Source of the DNA: Mycolicibacterium sphagni
GTDB lineage: Bacteria; Actinomycetota; Actinomycetes; Mycobacteriales; Mycobacteriaceae
Reading direction: 5' to 3'
Length of the DNA: 64,000 nt
Assembly: GCF_013337765.1 (NCBI RefSeq)
Contig: NZ_VBSB01000035.1
Coordinates: forward strand, 248,001 to 312,000
The notes below the pieces were generated by a model. The model was not told the DNA's origin and made no database searches. It worked only from the letters and a program-made list of their open reading frames with translations. The position numbers were made by a program, and so were the translations under genes. Positions 44,434-52,920 of the stretch are shown one piece after another. The stretch's first letter is position 1. Each line of letters starts with the position of its first letter.

Positions 44434-44757
44434 TTAGTGGACGGCGACCGCCCGTGCCGCGAGCAGGTCCGCCCACGCATCGAACGCCTCGGCCTGATAC
44501 GGCACCGAGTCACCCGAGGACCCGGCGATGGCCACCAGTGCCCGCGCAATGCTGCCAAGACCGATGCCGGTGTGCTGCACCACGGCCACGAGTTCGGCGA
44601 ACGCCTCGCGCTCCGAGCACCCGCGCAGGCCCACCAGAATGCCGGTGGCCAAATCGATCACCCGGCGTGACGTGTCGACAGTGCGATAGCTCATCGGAAC
44701 CATGGTTGGCGCCGCCCCGACGTCGGACAAGAAATCAAAGCACCGTGATTGCTTCAC
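44434..44757 (-). CDS. orphan ANTAR domain protein
   Basis: A 107-residue protein whose residues 30-80 fit the ANTAR RNA-binding antitermination domain (RRVIDLATGILVGLRGCSEREAFAELVAVVQHTGIGLGSIARALV). ANTAR proteins bind paired hairpins in nascent mRNA to prevent termination. Usually the domain is coupled to a GAF or receiver domain; here only a short N-terminal stretch precedes it. It is encoded opposite to and overlapping the 5' region of the 2-oxoglutarate oxygenase transcript. Starts at 44694 or 44703 are possible. Its RNA target is unknown. Confidence 0.65.
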   Translation of the reverse strand: MKQSRCFDFLSDVGAAPTMVPMSYRTVDTSRRVIDLATGILVGLRGCSEREAFAELVAVVQHTGIGLGSIARALVAIAGSSGDSVPYQAEAFDAWADLLAARAVAVH

Positions 44758-44807
44758 ACCCGTTCAGTTCTCGTGAATGCCCGTCGCGGGCACACAGCGC
44801 GCTGCCG

Positions 44808-44813
44808 CACAAT
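44808..44813 (+). promoter_or_regulatory. -10-like hexamer CACAAT
   Basis: CACAAT ends 7 nt before the GTG at 44821, giving the leaderless spacing seen at several genes of this window. Confidence 0.35.
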
Positions 44814-44820
44814 GGTTCTC

Positions 44821-45813
44821 GTGTTGCCCGTACTCGACCTGACCGAAGCCGACCGCGACGCGGACGCATTCCGATCGCGGCTGCGCGAAGCGGCCCACGA
44901 CATCGGGTTCTTCTACCTGGTCGGTCACGGGGTGCCGGATGCTCAGATCGACGAAGTGCTGGGACTGGCGCGGACGTTCTTCGCGCTACCGCTCGACGCC
45001 AAGAACGAGATCAGCCAGCTGAAAAGCCCACAGTTTCGGGGTTACTCCCGCCTCGGCGGTGAACTCACCAACGGCAAGGTGGACTGGCGCGAGCAGATCG
45101 ACATCGGGCCGCAGCGCCCGACGATCGACAATGCCACCGGGTACTGGCGGCTACAAGGCCCCAACCTGTGGCCGACCATCCCGGCCGGCTTCCGCACGGC
45201 GTTCGAACGCTGGGATGCCAACCTGTCCGCAGTGGGGGTGCGGCTGCTGCGGCATTGGGCGGTATCCCTCGGCGCCGCCGAGGACACGTTCGATCCTGCG
45301 TTCGCCGACAGACCCGCCACTCTGATCAAGGTTGTCCGCTACCCCGGCCGCGACGACTACGTGCAAGGCGTTGGCGCCCACAAGGATTCCGGCGTGCTGA
45401 CCCTGTTGCTGCTCGAACCCGGTTCGACCGGACTGCAGGTCGAACTGGCCGACGGCCAATGGCTCGACGTACCGCCGCTGGCCGGGTCGTTCGTCGTCAA
45501 CATCGGTGAACTGCTCGAAGTGGCCACCGGGGGTTATCTGCGCGCCACCCAGCACCGGGTGCTGGCACCGCGGCCCGGCGTCGACCGAGTGTCGATTCCG
45601 TACTTCGTCAATCCGGCGCTGGACGCCACGATCCCGATCATCGATCTCCCGCCGGAGCTGGCCGCCCGCTCGCGAGGTGTGGAAGCCGATCCCAACAACC
45701 CGATCTTCAACACCTACGGCGAGAACGCGTGGAAGTCTCGGACGCGTGCGCATCCCGACGTCGCCGAGCGGCACCACGGCATCAAACCGGCCGGCGCCGC
45801 ATCGGCTTATTGA
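44821..45813 (+). CDS. isopenicillin N synthase-like 2-oxoglutarate/Fe(II) oxygenase
   Basis: A 330-residue Fe(II)-dependent oxygenase of the isopenicillin-N-synthase/DIOX family. The metal triad is HxD in AHKDSG plus the His of TQHRV; the downstream RVSIPYF supplies the Arg that binds 2-oxoglutarate. The N-terminal DIOX_N segment includes IGFFYLVGHGVPD. It may hydroxylate or cleave a sulfur-containing or other small molecule. The open frame begins at 44749; GTG 44821 directly precedes the LPVLDLTEAD start of the fold and has CACAAT at leaderless spacing, so it is chosen. ATG 44812 is an alternative. Confidence 0.85.
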   Translation: MLPVLDLTEADRDADAFRSRLREAAHDIGFFYLVGHGVPDAQIDEVLGLARTFFALPLDAKNEISQLKSPQFRGYSRLGGELTNGKVDWREQIDIGPQRPTIDNATGYWRLQGPNLWPTIPAGFRTAFERWDANLSAVGVRLLRHWAVSLGAAEDTFDPAFADRPATLIKVVRYPGRDDYVQGVGAHKDSGVLTLLLLEPGSTGLQVELADGQWLDVPPLAGSFVVNIGELLEVATGGYLRATQHRVLAPRPGVDRVSIPYFVNPALDATIPIIDLPPELAARSRGVEADPNNPIFNTYGENAWKSRTRAHPDVAERHHGIKPAGAASAY

Positions 45814-45859
45814 TTACGTCGCCCTGATCACAACCATGGGCAGCTCAGACGGCTGCGGC

Positions 45860-45865
45860 TAGTTT
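45860..45865 (+). promoter_or_regulatory. -10 hexamer TAGTTT before lysR
   Basis: TAGTTT ends 7 nt before the GTG at 45873 with no ribosome binding site, supporting a leaderless lysR transcript and that start. Confidence 0.5.
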
Positions 45866-45872
45866 GACCAGG

Positions 45873-46826
45873 GTGTTCGATGTGCGACGGCTGCGGGTAC
45901 TGCAGGAGGTCGCGCGCTGCGGATCGCTCAGTGGCGCCGCCGTCACGCTGAACTACACGACCTCGGCTGTCTCCCAACAGATCTCCGCGCTCGAGCGCGA
46001 CATCGGCACCGCGCTGCTGGTCCGCGGACCATCCGGGACCCGTCCAACGCCCGCCGGGACACGGCTGCTGGAGCACGCCGAACGGATCCTCGACGCGATA
46101 GCGAAGGCCGAGCAGGATCTCCAAAGCCTGGCTACCGCAGGCCCGGACCTCATCCGGGTGGCGTCGTTCACCAGCGCTGCGGCGGCGATCCTGCCGCGAG
46201 CACTGGCCAGATTCCGGACCCGGCACCCGCGCACCGAGGTGCAACTCGTCGATGCCGACCCTGACGACGGGGTGGCACTGCTGGCCAACGGTGGTGCTGA
46301 CGCGGCGATCATCACCGAGGTTCCCGGTGAGCCCAGCCAGTACTCCGGTGTCGTGGCCGTGCCCGTCTACGACGACGAGTTCTTCGTCGTCCTGCCATCC
46401 AGCCACCGGTTGGCTGCGGCGGTCGAGGTGGCACTGCCCGCACTGGCAACCGAGCAGTGGGTGGTGAGCTCGGCAACGGGCACCTGCCCGGACACGCGGG
46501 TCTTCCACAATGCCTGCCGCCATGCGGGTTTCGCGCCGTCGGTCACCTTCCGCGCCGAGGACTACTCGACGGTGCAGGGCCTGGTCGCGGCGAATCTCGG
46601 AGTGTCGCTGGTGCCCTCGCTCGCCGCCTCCGGTGCTCGCTCAGATGTGGCCGTGCGCCGGGTGGCAGGCCGACGCCCGGCGCGACGCATAGCGGTCGCG
46701 ACCGCGGCGCCCCCGGAACGTGGGTCGGCGTTGGCGACTCTTGTCGCCCTCGTGCAGGGGGTCGGCGCCCGGCTGGCCGCCGACGCCGTTTACAGCGTTC
46801 CTGCACGCCCATCCAGCGTTGCTTGA
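45873..46826 (+). CDS. LysR family transcriptional regulator
   Basis: A 317-residue LysR-type regulator. The N-terminal winged helix (about residues 4-62) has LRVLQEVARCGSLSGAAVTLNYTTSAVSQQISALERDIGTALL, and the periplasmic-binding-like effector domain follows. It is placed between the oxygenase and the SfnB-like gene in the organosulfur island, and could respond to a sulfur compound as CysB/Cbl do in enterics. Which promoters it binds cannot be read from the sequence. The frame opens at TTG 45864, but the leaderless GTG at 45873 is more likely. Confidence 0.87.
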   Translation: MFDVRRLRVLQEVARCGSLSGAAVTLNYTTSAVSQQISALERDIGTALLVRGPSGTRPTPAGTRLLEHAERILDAIAKAEQDLQSLATAGPDLIRVASFTSAAAAILPRALARFRTRHPRTEVQLVDADPDDGVALLANGGADAAIITEVPGEPSQYSGVVAVPVYDDEFFVVLPSSHRLAAAVEVALPALATEQWVVSSATGTCPDTRVFHNACRHAGFAPSVTFRAEDYSTVQGLVAANLGVSLVPSLAASGARSDVAVRRVAGRRPARRIAVATAAPPERGSALATLVALVQGVGARLAADAVYSVPARPSSVA

Positions 46827-46892
46827 CGCCTGCTCTCCAACGCCACAGCGTCCCCTAGCGTTCCAGTACACCTTCCCCAAGGAGTGAATTGC

Positions 46893-48125
46893 ATGACGAC
46901 CATCGAAGCGAAAACCCCGGTGCTGCAGTCGGTTGACGAAGCCCTGTCGGTTGCCGCTGAGGTTGCCGCCGAGATCGCCGCCGGCGCTGTCCAGCGCGAG
47001 CTCGACGGCACCCTGCCGACCGAACAGCTGCGTGCGGTGGCGGCGTCAGGTCTGCTCGGCATCATCGTGCCCGTCGAACACGGCGGTCCCGACCTGCCGC
47101 GGGCCACCGCGGTCGAGGTGTTGCGCATCCTGTCGCGAGCCGACTCGGCCGTCGGGCAGCTGTTACTCGCGCACTTCGTGCTCAGCGCCGCGATTCGCGG
47201 ACTGGGCCAGAACGAGCCGGCACCGCGGATCTACGCCGACATCCTGGCCGGTGCTCAGCTGGGCAACGCCACCGTCGAGCGCGGTACCCGCCTCTCGGTG
47301 GACCGGCTGACCACCGTGCAGCGCAGGCCCGAAGGCGGCTGGGTGCTCAACGGCACGAAGTATTACGCCACCGGCACCCTCGGTTCGACGTGGATCGGTG
47401 TCGCCGCACGCATCCCGGGCACCGAACCCGCCCATGGTGCAACGGTATTCGTCCGCACCGACGAACCAGGCATCACATTGAATCTAGAGAAGTGGTCGGC
47501 GTTCGGTCAGCGCGGCACCGCCAGCGGCGAGGTGGTGTTCGACAACGTCGTGGTCGACGACGCTCACGTCATCGACGAGGGGCCCGACCTTGATCCGGTG
47601 ACAGCCGACCCGTCGGTCCTGGGCGCATTCGACCAGGCGCTGCACGCGGCAGTCGATATCGGCATCGCCAGGGCCGCGCTGGAAGACGGTGCGCAGTTCG
47701 TCGGCACCAGGAGCAGGCCCTGGTTCGAAGCCGAGGTCGACTCCGCGGCCGAGGAGCCGCACGTGGTCCGGCGCTTCGGCGAGCTCACCGCGCGATTGTT
47801 CGCGCTGGAGGCCTTGCTGGCGCACGGGGCGCAGCTGGTCGACACGGCGCTGGCCGAACCGGAGCTGACCCGCGAGTCCGCAGCAACGGCATCGCTTCAG
47901 GTCGCGGCGGCCAAGGCGCTGGCCCAGGAGTTCGCGGTCGAGATTGCCAGTGGTGTCTTCGAACTCGCCGGTTCATCCGCAACCGACGGGGGATTCGCCC
48001 TTGATCGGCACTGGCGCAACGTTCGGGTGCATTCCCTTCACGACCCGGCACGGTGGAAATACGTCCACCTCGGCAATTACACGCTGCGCGGCACCTTCCC
48101 GCCGCGCCTCGGTGTCCTCTTGTAA
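46893..48125 (+). CDS. sfnB: SfnB family sulfur acquisition oxidoreductase
   Basis: A 410-residue acyl-CoA-dehydrogenase-fold flavin monooxygenase of the SfnB group, found in sulfur-starvation regulons for dimethyl sulfone and related sulfone use. The sequence shows GIIVPVEHGGPDLPRATAVEVLRILSRADSAVGQLLLAHF, VLNGTKYYATGTLGSTWIGVAAR, FGQRGTASGEVVFDNVVV, and the C-terminal DRHWRNVRVHSLHDPARWKYVHLGNY (DszC-like). AAGGAG lies 8 bases before the ATG at 46893. It probably shares an operon with the MetE-like gene that follows 24 bp later. Confidence 0.85.
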   Translation: MTTIEAKTPVLQSVDEALSVAAEVAAEIAAGAVQRELDGTLPTEQLRAVAASGLLGIIVPVEHGGPDLPRATAVEVLRILSRADSAVGQLLLAHFVLSAAIRGLGQNEPAPRIYADILAGAQLGNATVERGTRLSVDRLTTVQRRPEGGWVLNGTKYYATGTLGSTWIGVAARIPGTEPAHGATVFVRTDEPGITLNLEKWSAFGQRGTASGEVVFDNVVVDDAHVIDEGPDLDPVTADPSVLGAFDQALHAAVDIGIARAALEDGAQFVGTRSRPWFEAEVDSAAEEPHVVRRFGELTARLFALEALLAHGAQLVDTALAEPELTRESAATASLQVAAAKALAQEFAVEIASGVFELAGSSATDGGFALDRHWRNVRVHSLHDPARWKYVHLGNYTLRGTFPPRLGVLL

Positions 48126-48149
48126 ACCCCTGCAAGCATTGGAGTTTCG

Positions 48150-49196
48150 ATGACTACCTTCTACGTGACTGGAAGCATCAACGTCCCGACCGTCGATGAC
48201 GCCTTCCGTCTCGTCGGTTCTCGTCTGCAGCCGGGCGTCCGCCGGGTTCCCGACGGTGAACCGGGCGATCGGGCCAACTGGGTGTTCACCCAGGCTGACC
48301 ACTTCAAGAAGAACCCGACCCTGGAAGTCGTCGGCGACCTCGTCAAGACCCGGCCCGGGGTGTCCGTCGAATTCGGGCCGGTGGACTATCACAGCATCGC
48401 CACCGAGTCGTACGCGAAATTCCGTCAGGCCCGCGACGAGGGTGTGCTTGCGGCGGATTCGCGGTTCCTGGTGTCGATTCCGACCCCGTTCAACGCGGTG
48501 AACTCGTTCGTCGAATTCGCCGACCGTGTGCAGGTGGCGTATGCCTACGAAAGAGCGCTGCGGCACAGTGTCGATGCGATCCAGGACGCCATTCCGCCCG
48601 CAGACCTGGCCATCCAGTGGGATCTGCCGACCGAGCTGGCCACCGTCGAGGGTTGGTTCGACAATCCCTACGGAAGCCTGGAACCCATCTTCGCCGCGGC
48701 CGGCCGGGTGGGGGATTGGGTCCGTCCCGAGGCCGAGCTGACCTTCCATTTGTGCTACGGCGACTCGAAGTTCGGTGCCTCGCCGTTCATGGGTGAACCG
48801 CCGAGCGAGGAGGCCGCGTCCCGCGGCGGGCGGCACATCCTGCCCCGCAACGCGTCGGCGATCGTCGCGTTGGCCAACGGACTGTCCCGCCACGTGACTC
48901 GGCGCATCGACGCGATCCAGGCGGCGACAGTTGCCGCCTGGACCAAGCGTGCCCATTGGCAGCCGCTGGCCGATCTGGCGTTGGAACCCAGCACCGAGTT
49001 CTACCTCGGCCTGCTGCATGCCGAGGACGGTGCGCAGGGGGCGAAGACCCGGGCCGATTTGGCCGCGGAGTTCCTGCCCGAATTCGGGATATCCACCGAG
49101 TGCGGCCTGGGCCGGCACTCACCCGAACAACTGGAGGCGGTTCTGGTTGCGTGGCAGGAGTATTCGGCCGCCCGCGAGCCTGCGTTGGTCAGCTAG
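48150..49196 (+). CDS. compact MetE-like (core-MetE) methyltransferase
   Basis: A 348-residue protein that appears to be a single MetE/UROD-type TIM barrel. The zinc ligands of cobalamin-independent methionine synthase seem present: H200 and C202 in TFHLCYGD (MetE HxC) and C318 in TECGLGRH (MetE DCGLxxR). It lacks the N-terminal half of full-length MetE, which holds methyltetrahydrofolate-binding parts, so another methyl donor or carrier is expected. Located after sfnB in the organosulfur island, it may move a methyl group from a sulfur compound to homocysteine or a thiol. Gene not recognised by name; function inferred. Confidence 0.65.
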   Translation: MTTFYVTGSINVPTVDDAFRLVGSRLQPGVRRVPDGEPGDRANWVFTQADHFKKNPTLEVVGDLVKTRPGVSVEFGPVDYHSIATESYAKFRQARDEGVLAADSRFLVSIPTPFNAVNSFVEFADRVQVAYAYERALRHSVDAIQDAIPPADLAIQWDLPTELATVEGWFDNPYGSLEPIFAAAGRVGDWVRPEAELTFHLCYGDSKFGASPFMGEPPSEEAASRGGRHILPRNASAIVALANGLSRHVTRRIDAIQAATVAAWTKRAHWQPLADLALEPSTEFYLGLLHAEDGAQGAKTRADLAAEFLPEFGISTECGLGRHSPEQLEAVLVAWQEYSAAREPALVS

Positions 49197-50406
49197 CCCG
49201 TCTGCCGGTCAGGTAGGCCGTCAGCGCCAGCGCGGACATCGTCACCATGACAATGGCCAGCGGCAGGGCGGTGTGCTCGCCGCCGAGGCTGACCAAGGGA
49301 GAGACGGCGGCGCCCAGCCCGAACTGGAGGGCGCCCAGGCCGGCCGAGCCGGAGCCGGCCGCACGCGGAACGGCGGACAACGCCAGGGCGGTGGCATTGC
49401 CGAGGATCAGGCCCTGGCAGGCGACAGCCACGAAAATCGGGATCATCATCAGCCATGCCGGCGCACCGGTCAGGACCACAGCGAGCAGAACCACCGTCGC
49501 GGCCATGGTCAGTGCCAGCCCGAGACCGAGAAGTCTGGCGCTGGAGATGGTCTGGCTCAACCGGGACGACACCGCGCTGACGGTGATCATGCCCAGCGCG
49601 TTGACGCCGAAGGCGATCCCGTACTGCATCGGAGTGAGGCCAATCATCACCTGGTAGACGAATGGTGATGCCGAGATGTAAGCCATCATCACCGAGAAGC
49701 CGAACGCGAAGGCCAGTGTGTTGGCGAGGTAGGTCCGGGAGCGCAACGCGGTCCACGGTGAGATGCCCTGAGCGGCATCGGCTTTGAGTTCAGCTCGGCG
49801 TCCTTCGGGATGAGACTCACGGACCACGACCACGATGGCGATCAGCATCGCGACCGCGATGGCACAGACCACCCAGAGGATGCCGCGCCAGCCGAGCGAG
49901 TCGACCAGCAGGCCGCCGGCGAACGGTGCCACCACCGGTGCGACTCCGCCGACGATCATCATCAGGCTGAACGCCCGGCCCGCGGTCTTACCGCCGGTGA
50001 GATCGGAGATCACCGCGCGCCCGATCACCATGCCTGCGGCGCCGCCGAAGCCCTGGGCGAACCGGGCCACGATGAGGATGCCGACGGTCGGTGCCGTGGC
50101 CGCGACCACGCTGGCGGCCACGCACAGCAGGGCGCCGACGATCAGCGGGCGGCGCCGACCGAGCCGGTCGGAGAGCGGGCCGAACATCAACTGTCCGAAG
50201 GTCAGCCCGAGCAGGAACGCCGTCAGGGTCAGCTGCACGGCGGTCGCGCTGGCCTGCAGCTGCGCGGTCATCTCCGGGAAGGCCGGCAAGTAGAGGTCGG
50301 TGGCCACCGGCGCAACCGCGCTCAGCAGGGCGAGCACCACGAGCAGCCACGGTGAGATGGCCGCCTCGCGCTCAGCTGCGGAGGCGGGTTGGGTGACGGT
50401 GGTCAT
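49189..50406 (-). CDS. Bcr/CflA-type MFS drug efflux transporter
   Basis: A 405-residue 12-helix major facilitator of the multidrug Bcr/CflA subfamily, with DLYLPAFPEMTAQL near the first helix, the loop motif FGPLSDRLGRRRP (motif A) and RFAQGFGGAAGMVIGRAVISD. The 3' end overlaps the MetE-like gene by 8 bp. Divergent from a MarR regulator with a shared palindromic operator region, a classical efflux/repressor pair. Confidence 0.88.
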   Translation of the reverse strand: MTTVTQPASAAEREAAISPWLLVVLALLSAVAPVATDLYLPAFPEMTAQLQASATAVQLTLTAFLLGLTFGQLMFGPLSDRLGRRRPLIVGALLCVAASVVAATAPTVGILIVARFAQGFGGAAGMVIGRAVISDLTGGKTAGRAFSLMMIVGGVAPVVAPFAGGLLVDSLGWRGILWVVCAIAVAMLIAIVVVVRESHPEGRRAELKADAAQGISPWTALRSRTYLANTLAFAFGFSVMMAYISASPFVYQVMIGLTPMQYGIAFGVNALGMITVSAVSSRLSQTISSARLLGLGLALTMAATVVLLAVVLTGAPAWLMMIPIFVAVACQGLILGNATALALSAVPRAAGSGSAGLGALQFGLGAAVSPLVSLGGEHTALPLAIVMVTMSALALTAYLTGRRAS

Positions 50407-50423
50407 GAAAGTCCTCGATCAAG

Positions 50424-50443
50424 TAGTTATGAAATAATAACTA
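50424..50443. promoter_or_regulatory. MarR operator TAGTTAT-N6-ATAACTA
   Basis: A perfect 7-6-7 inverted repeat between the divergent MFS and MarR genes, with an extra ATAACTA half-site at 50451-50457. It fits a MarR dimer site covering both promoters. Confidence 0.6.
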
Positions 50444-50463
50444 TTGAATCATAACTAGTGAGG

Positions 50464-50469
50464 TAGGAT
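50464..50469 (+). promoter_or_regulatory. -10 hexamer TAGGAT before marR
   Basis: TAGGAT ends 6 nt before the ATG at 50476, with no ribosome binding site, indicating a leaderless transcript just downstream of the operator. Confidence 0.5.
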
Positions 50470-50475
50470 TTGTCC

Positions 50476-50904
50476 ATGGATAGTGAGCTGGCCGATCTCG
50501 CCGAGGCGATCCTGGGCGTCGGGCGAGAGCTCCGGATGCGCACAGATGCCGACGTCGAGCACTTGACGGCTCAGGAAGCCCACGTCATGCGGCATATCGA
50601 TCACCATCCGGGCGTCACACCGAGCGATGTCGCGCGGGCGACCGGCCTGCAGCGCAGCAATCTGTCCACCGCGCTGCGGGCGCTGGAACGCCGCGGCTTT
50701 GTGGAGCGGCGCGCCGATCCGCACGACGCCAGGGGCATCAATCTGTTTCCGACCGACCGGGCCGCCGACAACCTCACACGGTTGCGGCGGCAGTGGGCCA
50801 ACCAGATGGCGAGCGCGCTGGGCGGGGACCTGCAGGATGCAGCGGCAGCGAAGGCGCTACTGCAGCGCGTCGAAGCGGGGCTGGTCGCCGACCGCCTGGG
50901 CTGA
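50476..50904 (+). CDS. MarR family transcriptional regulator
   Basis: A 142-residue winged-helix repressor. The DNA-binding part is at about residues 45-95 (GVTPSDVARATGLQRSNLSTALRALERRGFVERRADPHDARGINLFPT). The open frame starts at 50470 but the ATG at 50476 has the leaderless promoter. Divergent from the MFS efflux gene, whose expression it most likely controls together with its own. Its stop abuts the trehalase stop. Confidence 0.88.
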   Translation: MDSELADLAEAILGVGRELRMRTDADVEHLTAQEAHVMRHIDHHPGVTPSDVARATGLQRSNLSTALRALERRGFVERRADPHDARGINLFPTDRAADNLTRLRRQWANQMASALGGDLQDAAAAKALLQRVEAGLVADRLG

Positions 50905-52920
50905 CTACATCGGCGCGTTCGCCGGCTGGAACACGCCTGTGCTGTCGGCTTCCTCTTCGGCCCGGATCACGTGCACGACGGCATTGATCAGGGCCAGATG
51001 GGTGAACGCCTGCGGGAAGTTGCCCAGATGCCGGCCGGTGCGAGGCTCGATCTCCTCGGCGTAGAGGTGCAGCGGGCTGGCGAAGGACAGTAGCCGCTCG
51101 CACAGATGCCGGGCCCGGCTGACCTCGCCGATCTCCACCAGCGCCGACACCAGCCAGAACGAGCAGATCGTGAAGCTGCCCTCCTCGCCGGACAAGCCGT
51201 CGTCGGTCTCGCCGACGCGGTAGCGGAGCACCAGCCCGTCCTCGGTGAGCTCGTCGGCGATCGCCAGGACCGTGGCCCGAACCCGCGGGTCGTCCGACGG
51301 AAGGAACCGCACCAGGGGGACCAGCAGCAGCGACGCGTCCAGCGCGTCGTCGCCGTAGCGCTGGGTGAGCACCCCGCGCTTGTCCACGCCGTGCGCCAGG
51401 ATGTCGGCCTTGATCTCCTCGGCGATCGCCCGCCACTGCTGCGCGTAGCTCTTCTCGCCGACCAGCTCGGCCAGTTTGGACCCGCGATCCAATGCCACCC
51501 AGCACATGACCTTCGAGGAGGTGAAGTGCTGCGGCTCGCCGCGGACCTCCCAGATTCCGCGGTCGGGTTCCTTCCAGTGTTTGATCGCCTCTTCGACCTG
51601 CTCCTTGAGTACCGGCCACAACTGATCGGAGATCTGCTCGCGGGACTTGGCGTGCAAGTACACCGAATCGAGCATGGTGCCCCAAATGTCGTGCTGCATC
51701 TGGTTATAGGCGCCGTTACCGATGCGGACCGGGCGGGCATTGTCGTACCCGGACAGGTGGTTGAGCTCTTCCTCGACCAGCTCGCGTTCCCCGCCGACGG
51801 CGTACATCACCTGAAGCGGGTGTCGCTCACCGTTGTTGGCCCCGGACACGTCGGCGATAAAGGAGAAGAAGTCGTCGGCCTCGCGGTCCAGGCCCAGCGT
51901 GTACAGACCCCACAACGCGAACGTCGAGTCACGCACCCACGCATAGCGGTAGTCCCAGTTGCGTTCACCCTGCGGCGTCTCGGGCAACGAGGTGGTGCTG
52001 GCAGCCAGCAGGGCGCCGGTCGGCGAATACGTCAGGCCCTTGAGCGTGAGCGCGCTGCGCTGCAGATAGGAACGCCACGGATGGTCGGGGAAGTCGCCGA
52101 TGTTGATCCACTGCCGCCAGGCCTCGCTGGTCTGCCACATCTTGTCGGCGGCCTCTTCGTAGGTCTGCGGCGACGGGTGCTTCGACCACGACAACGCGAC
52201 GAAGACGTTGTCACCCTCTTTGAGCCGGGTGCGGGCTCGTGCTTCCCGGCCTTCGAGCCCGATCCGCAGATTGGTCGTCAGCCGCAGCGTGGGATGGGCA
52301 TCCGGGTCTTTCCTGGCCCGTGCGATCGCTTCGCCGTAGGCGTTGGCCGAGTACTCCCAGGCGGCGTTGACCCGGGCGTAATCGAAGGACGGCTCGCAGT
52401 TCATCACCAGCTCGACCGTCCCGCTGACGCACCGCACGGTGCGCAGCAGGATGTGCTCGGCGTCCCAGTCCATCGGGGTGCGCCGGTGTGTCCTGGACCG
52501 GGTATCGATGTCGTGCCACGGTCCCATCACCAGGGCATCCCGCACGATCAGCCAACCGGTGTGGGTCTGCCATGTGGTCTCGAGAATGAGGCTGCCGGGA
52601 AGGTAGCGGCGGGCGGCCGGCACCGACACGCCGTAGGGCCCGAGCCGGAAATGGCCGGCGCCGCGGTCCAGGATCGCCCCGAAAACGCTGGGGGAGTCCG
52701 GCCGCGGAACGCACAGCCATTCCAGTGCGCCGGCCGACGAGATCAGGCAGGTGTTCTCGCAGTCGGACAGGAAGGCGTAGTCGGCGATCGGCGGGAACGG
52801 GTTGCGCAACGAAGCGGGCGAGGCGTACGGCACCGGGGCGGTTGCGGACAGCGGCGGCGGGGCTGAGTCGATGGCCACGTCTCTAGTGTCCTCGCCGGTT
52901 GGCTGGGCTTGCAGAACCAT
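50905..52920 (-). CDS. GH15 family glycosidase, trehalase type
   Basis: A 671-residue glycoside hydrolase family 15 protein, counterpart of Rv2402 and of the mycobacterial trehalase. The (alpha/alpha)6 barrel follows an N-terminal beta-sandwich. Landmarks are NWDYRYAWVRDSTFALWGLY near residue 320 and GIWEVRGEPQHFTSSKVMCWVALDRG, where a catalytic Glu is expected, then EEGSFTICSFWLVSAL. It hydrolyses trehalose to glucose in the cytosol. Placed between the organosulfur island and the sulfate transport genes. Confidence 0.88.
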   Translation of the reverse strand: MVLQAQPTGEDTRDVAIDSAPPPLSATAPVPYASPASLRNPFPPIADYAFLSDCENTCLISSAGALEWLCVPRPDSPSVFGAILDRGAGHFRLGPYGVSVPAARRYLPGSLILETTWQTHTGWLIVRDALVMGPWHDIDTRSRTHRRTPMDWDAEHILLRTVRCVSGTVELVMNCEPSFDYARVNAAWEYSANAYGEAIARARKDPDAHPTLRLTTNLRIGLEGREARARTRLKEGDNVFVALSWSKHPSPQTYEEAADKMWQTSEAWRQWINIGDFPDHPWRSYLQRSALTLKGLTYSPTGALLAASTTSLPETPQGERNWDYRYAWVRDSTFALWGLYTLGLDREADDFFSFIADVSGANNGERHPLQVMYAVGGERELVEEELNHLSGYDNARPVRIGNGAYNQMQHDIWGTMLDSVYLHAKSREQISDQLWPVLKEQVEEAIKHWKEPDRGIWEVRGEPQHFTSSKVMCWVALDRGSKLAELVGEKSYAQQWRAIAEEIKADILAHGVDKRGVLTQRYGDDALDASLLLVPLVRFLPSDDPRVRATVLAIADELTEDGLVLRYRVGETDDGLSGEEGSFTICSFWLVSALVEIGEVSRARHLCERLLSFASPLHLYAEEIEPRTGRHLGNFPQAFTHLALINAVVHVIRAEEEADSTGVFQPANAPM

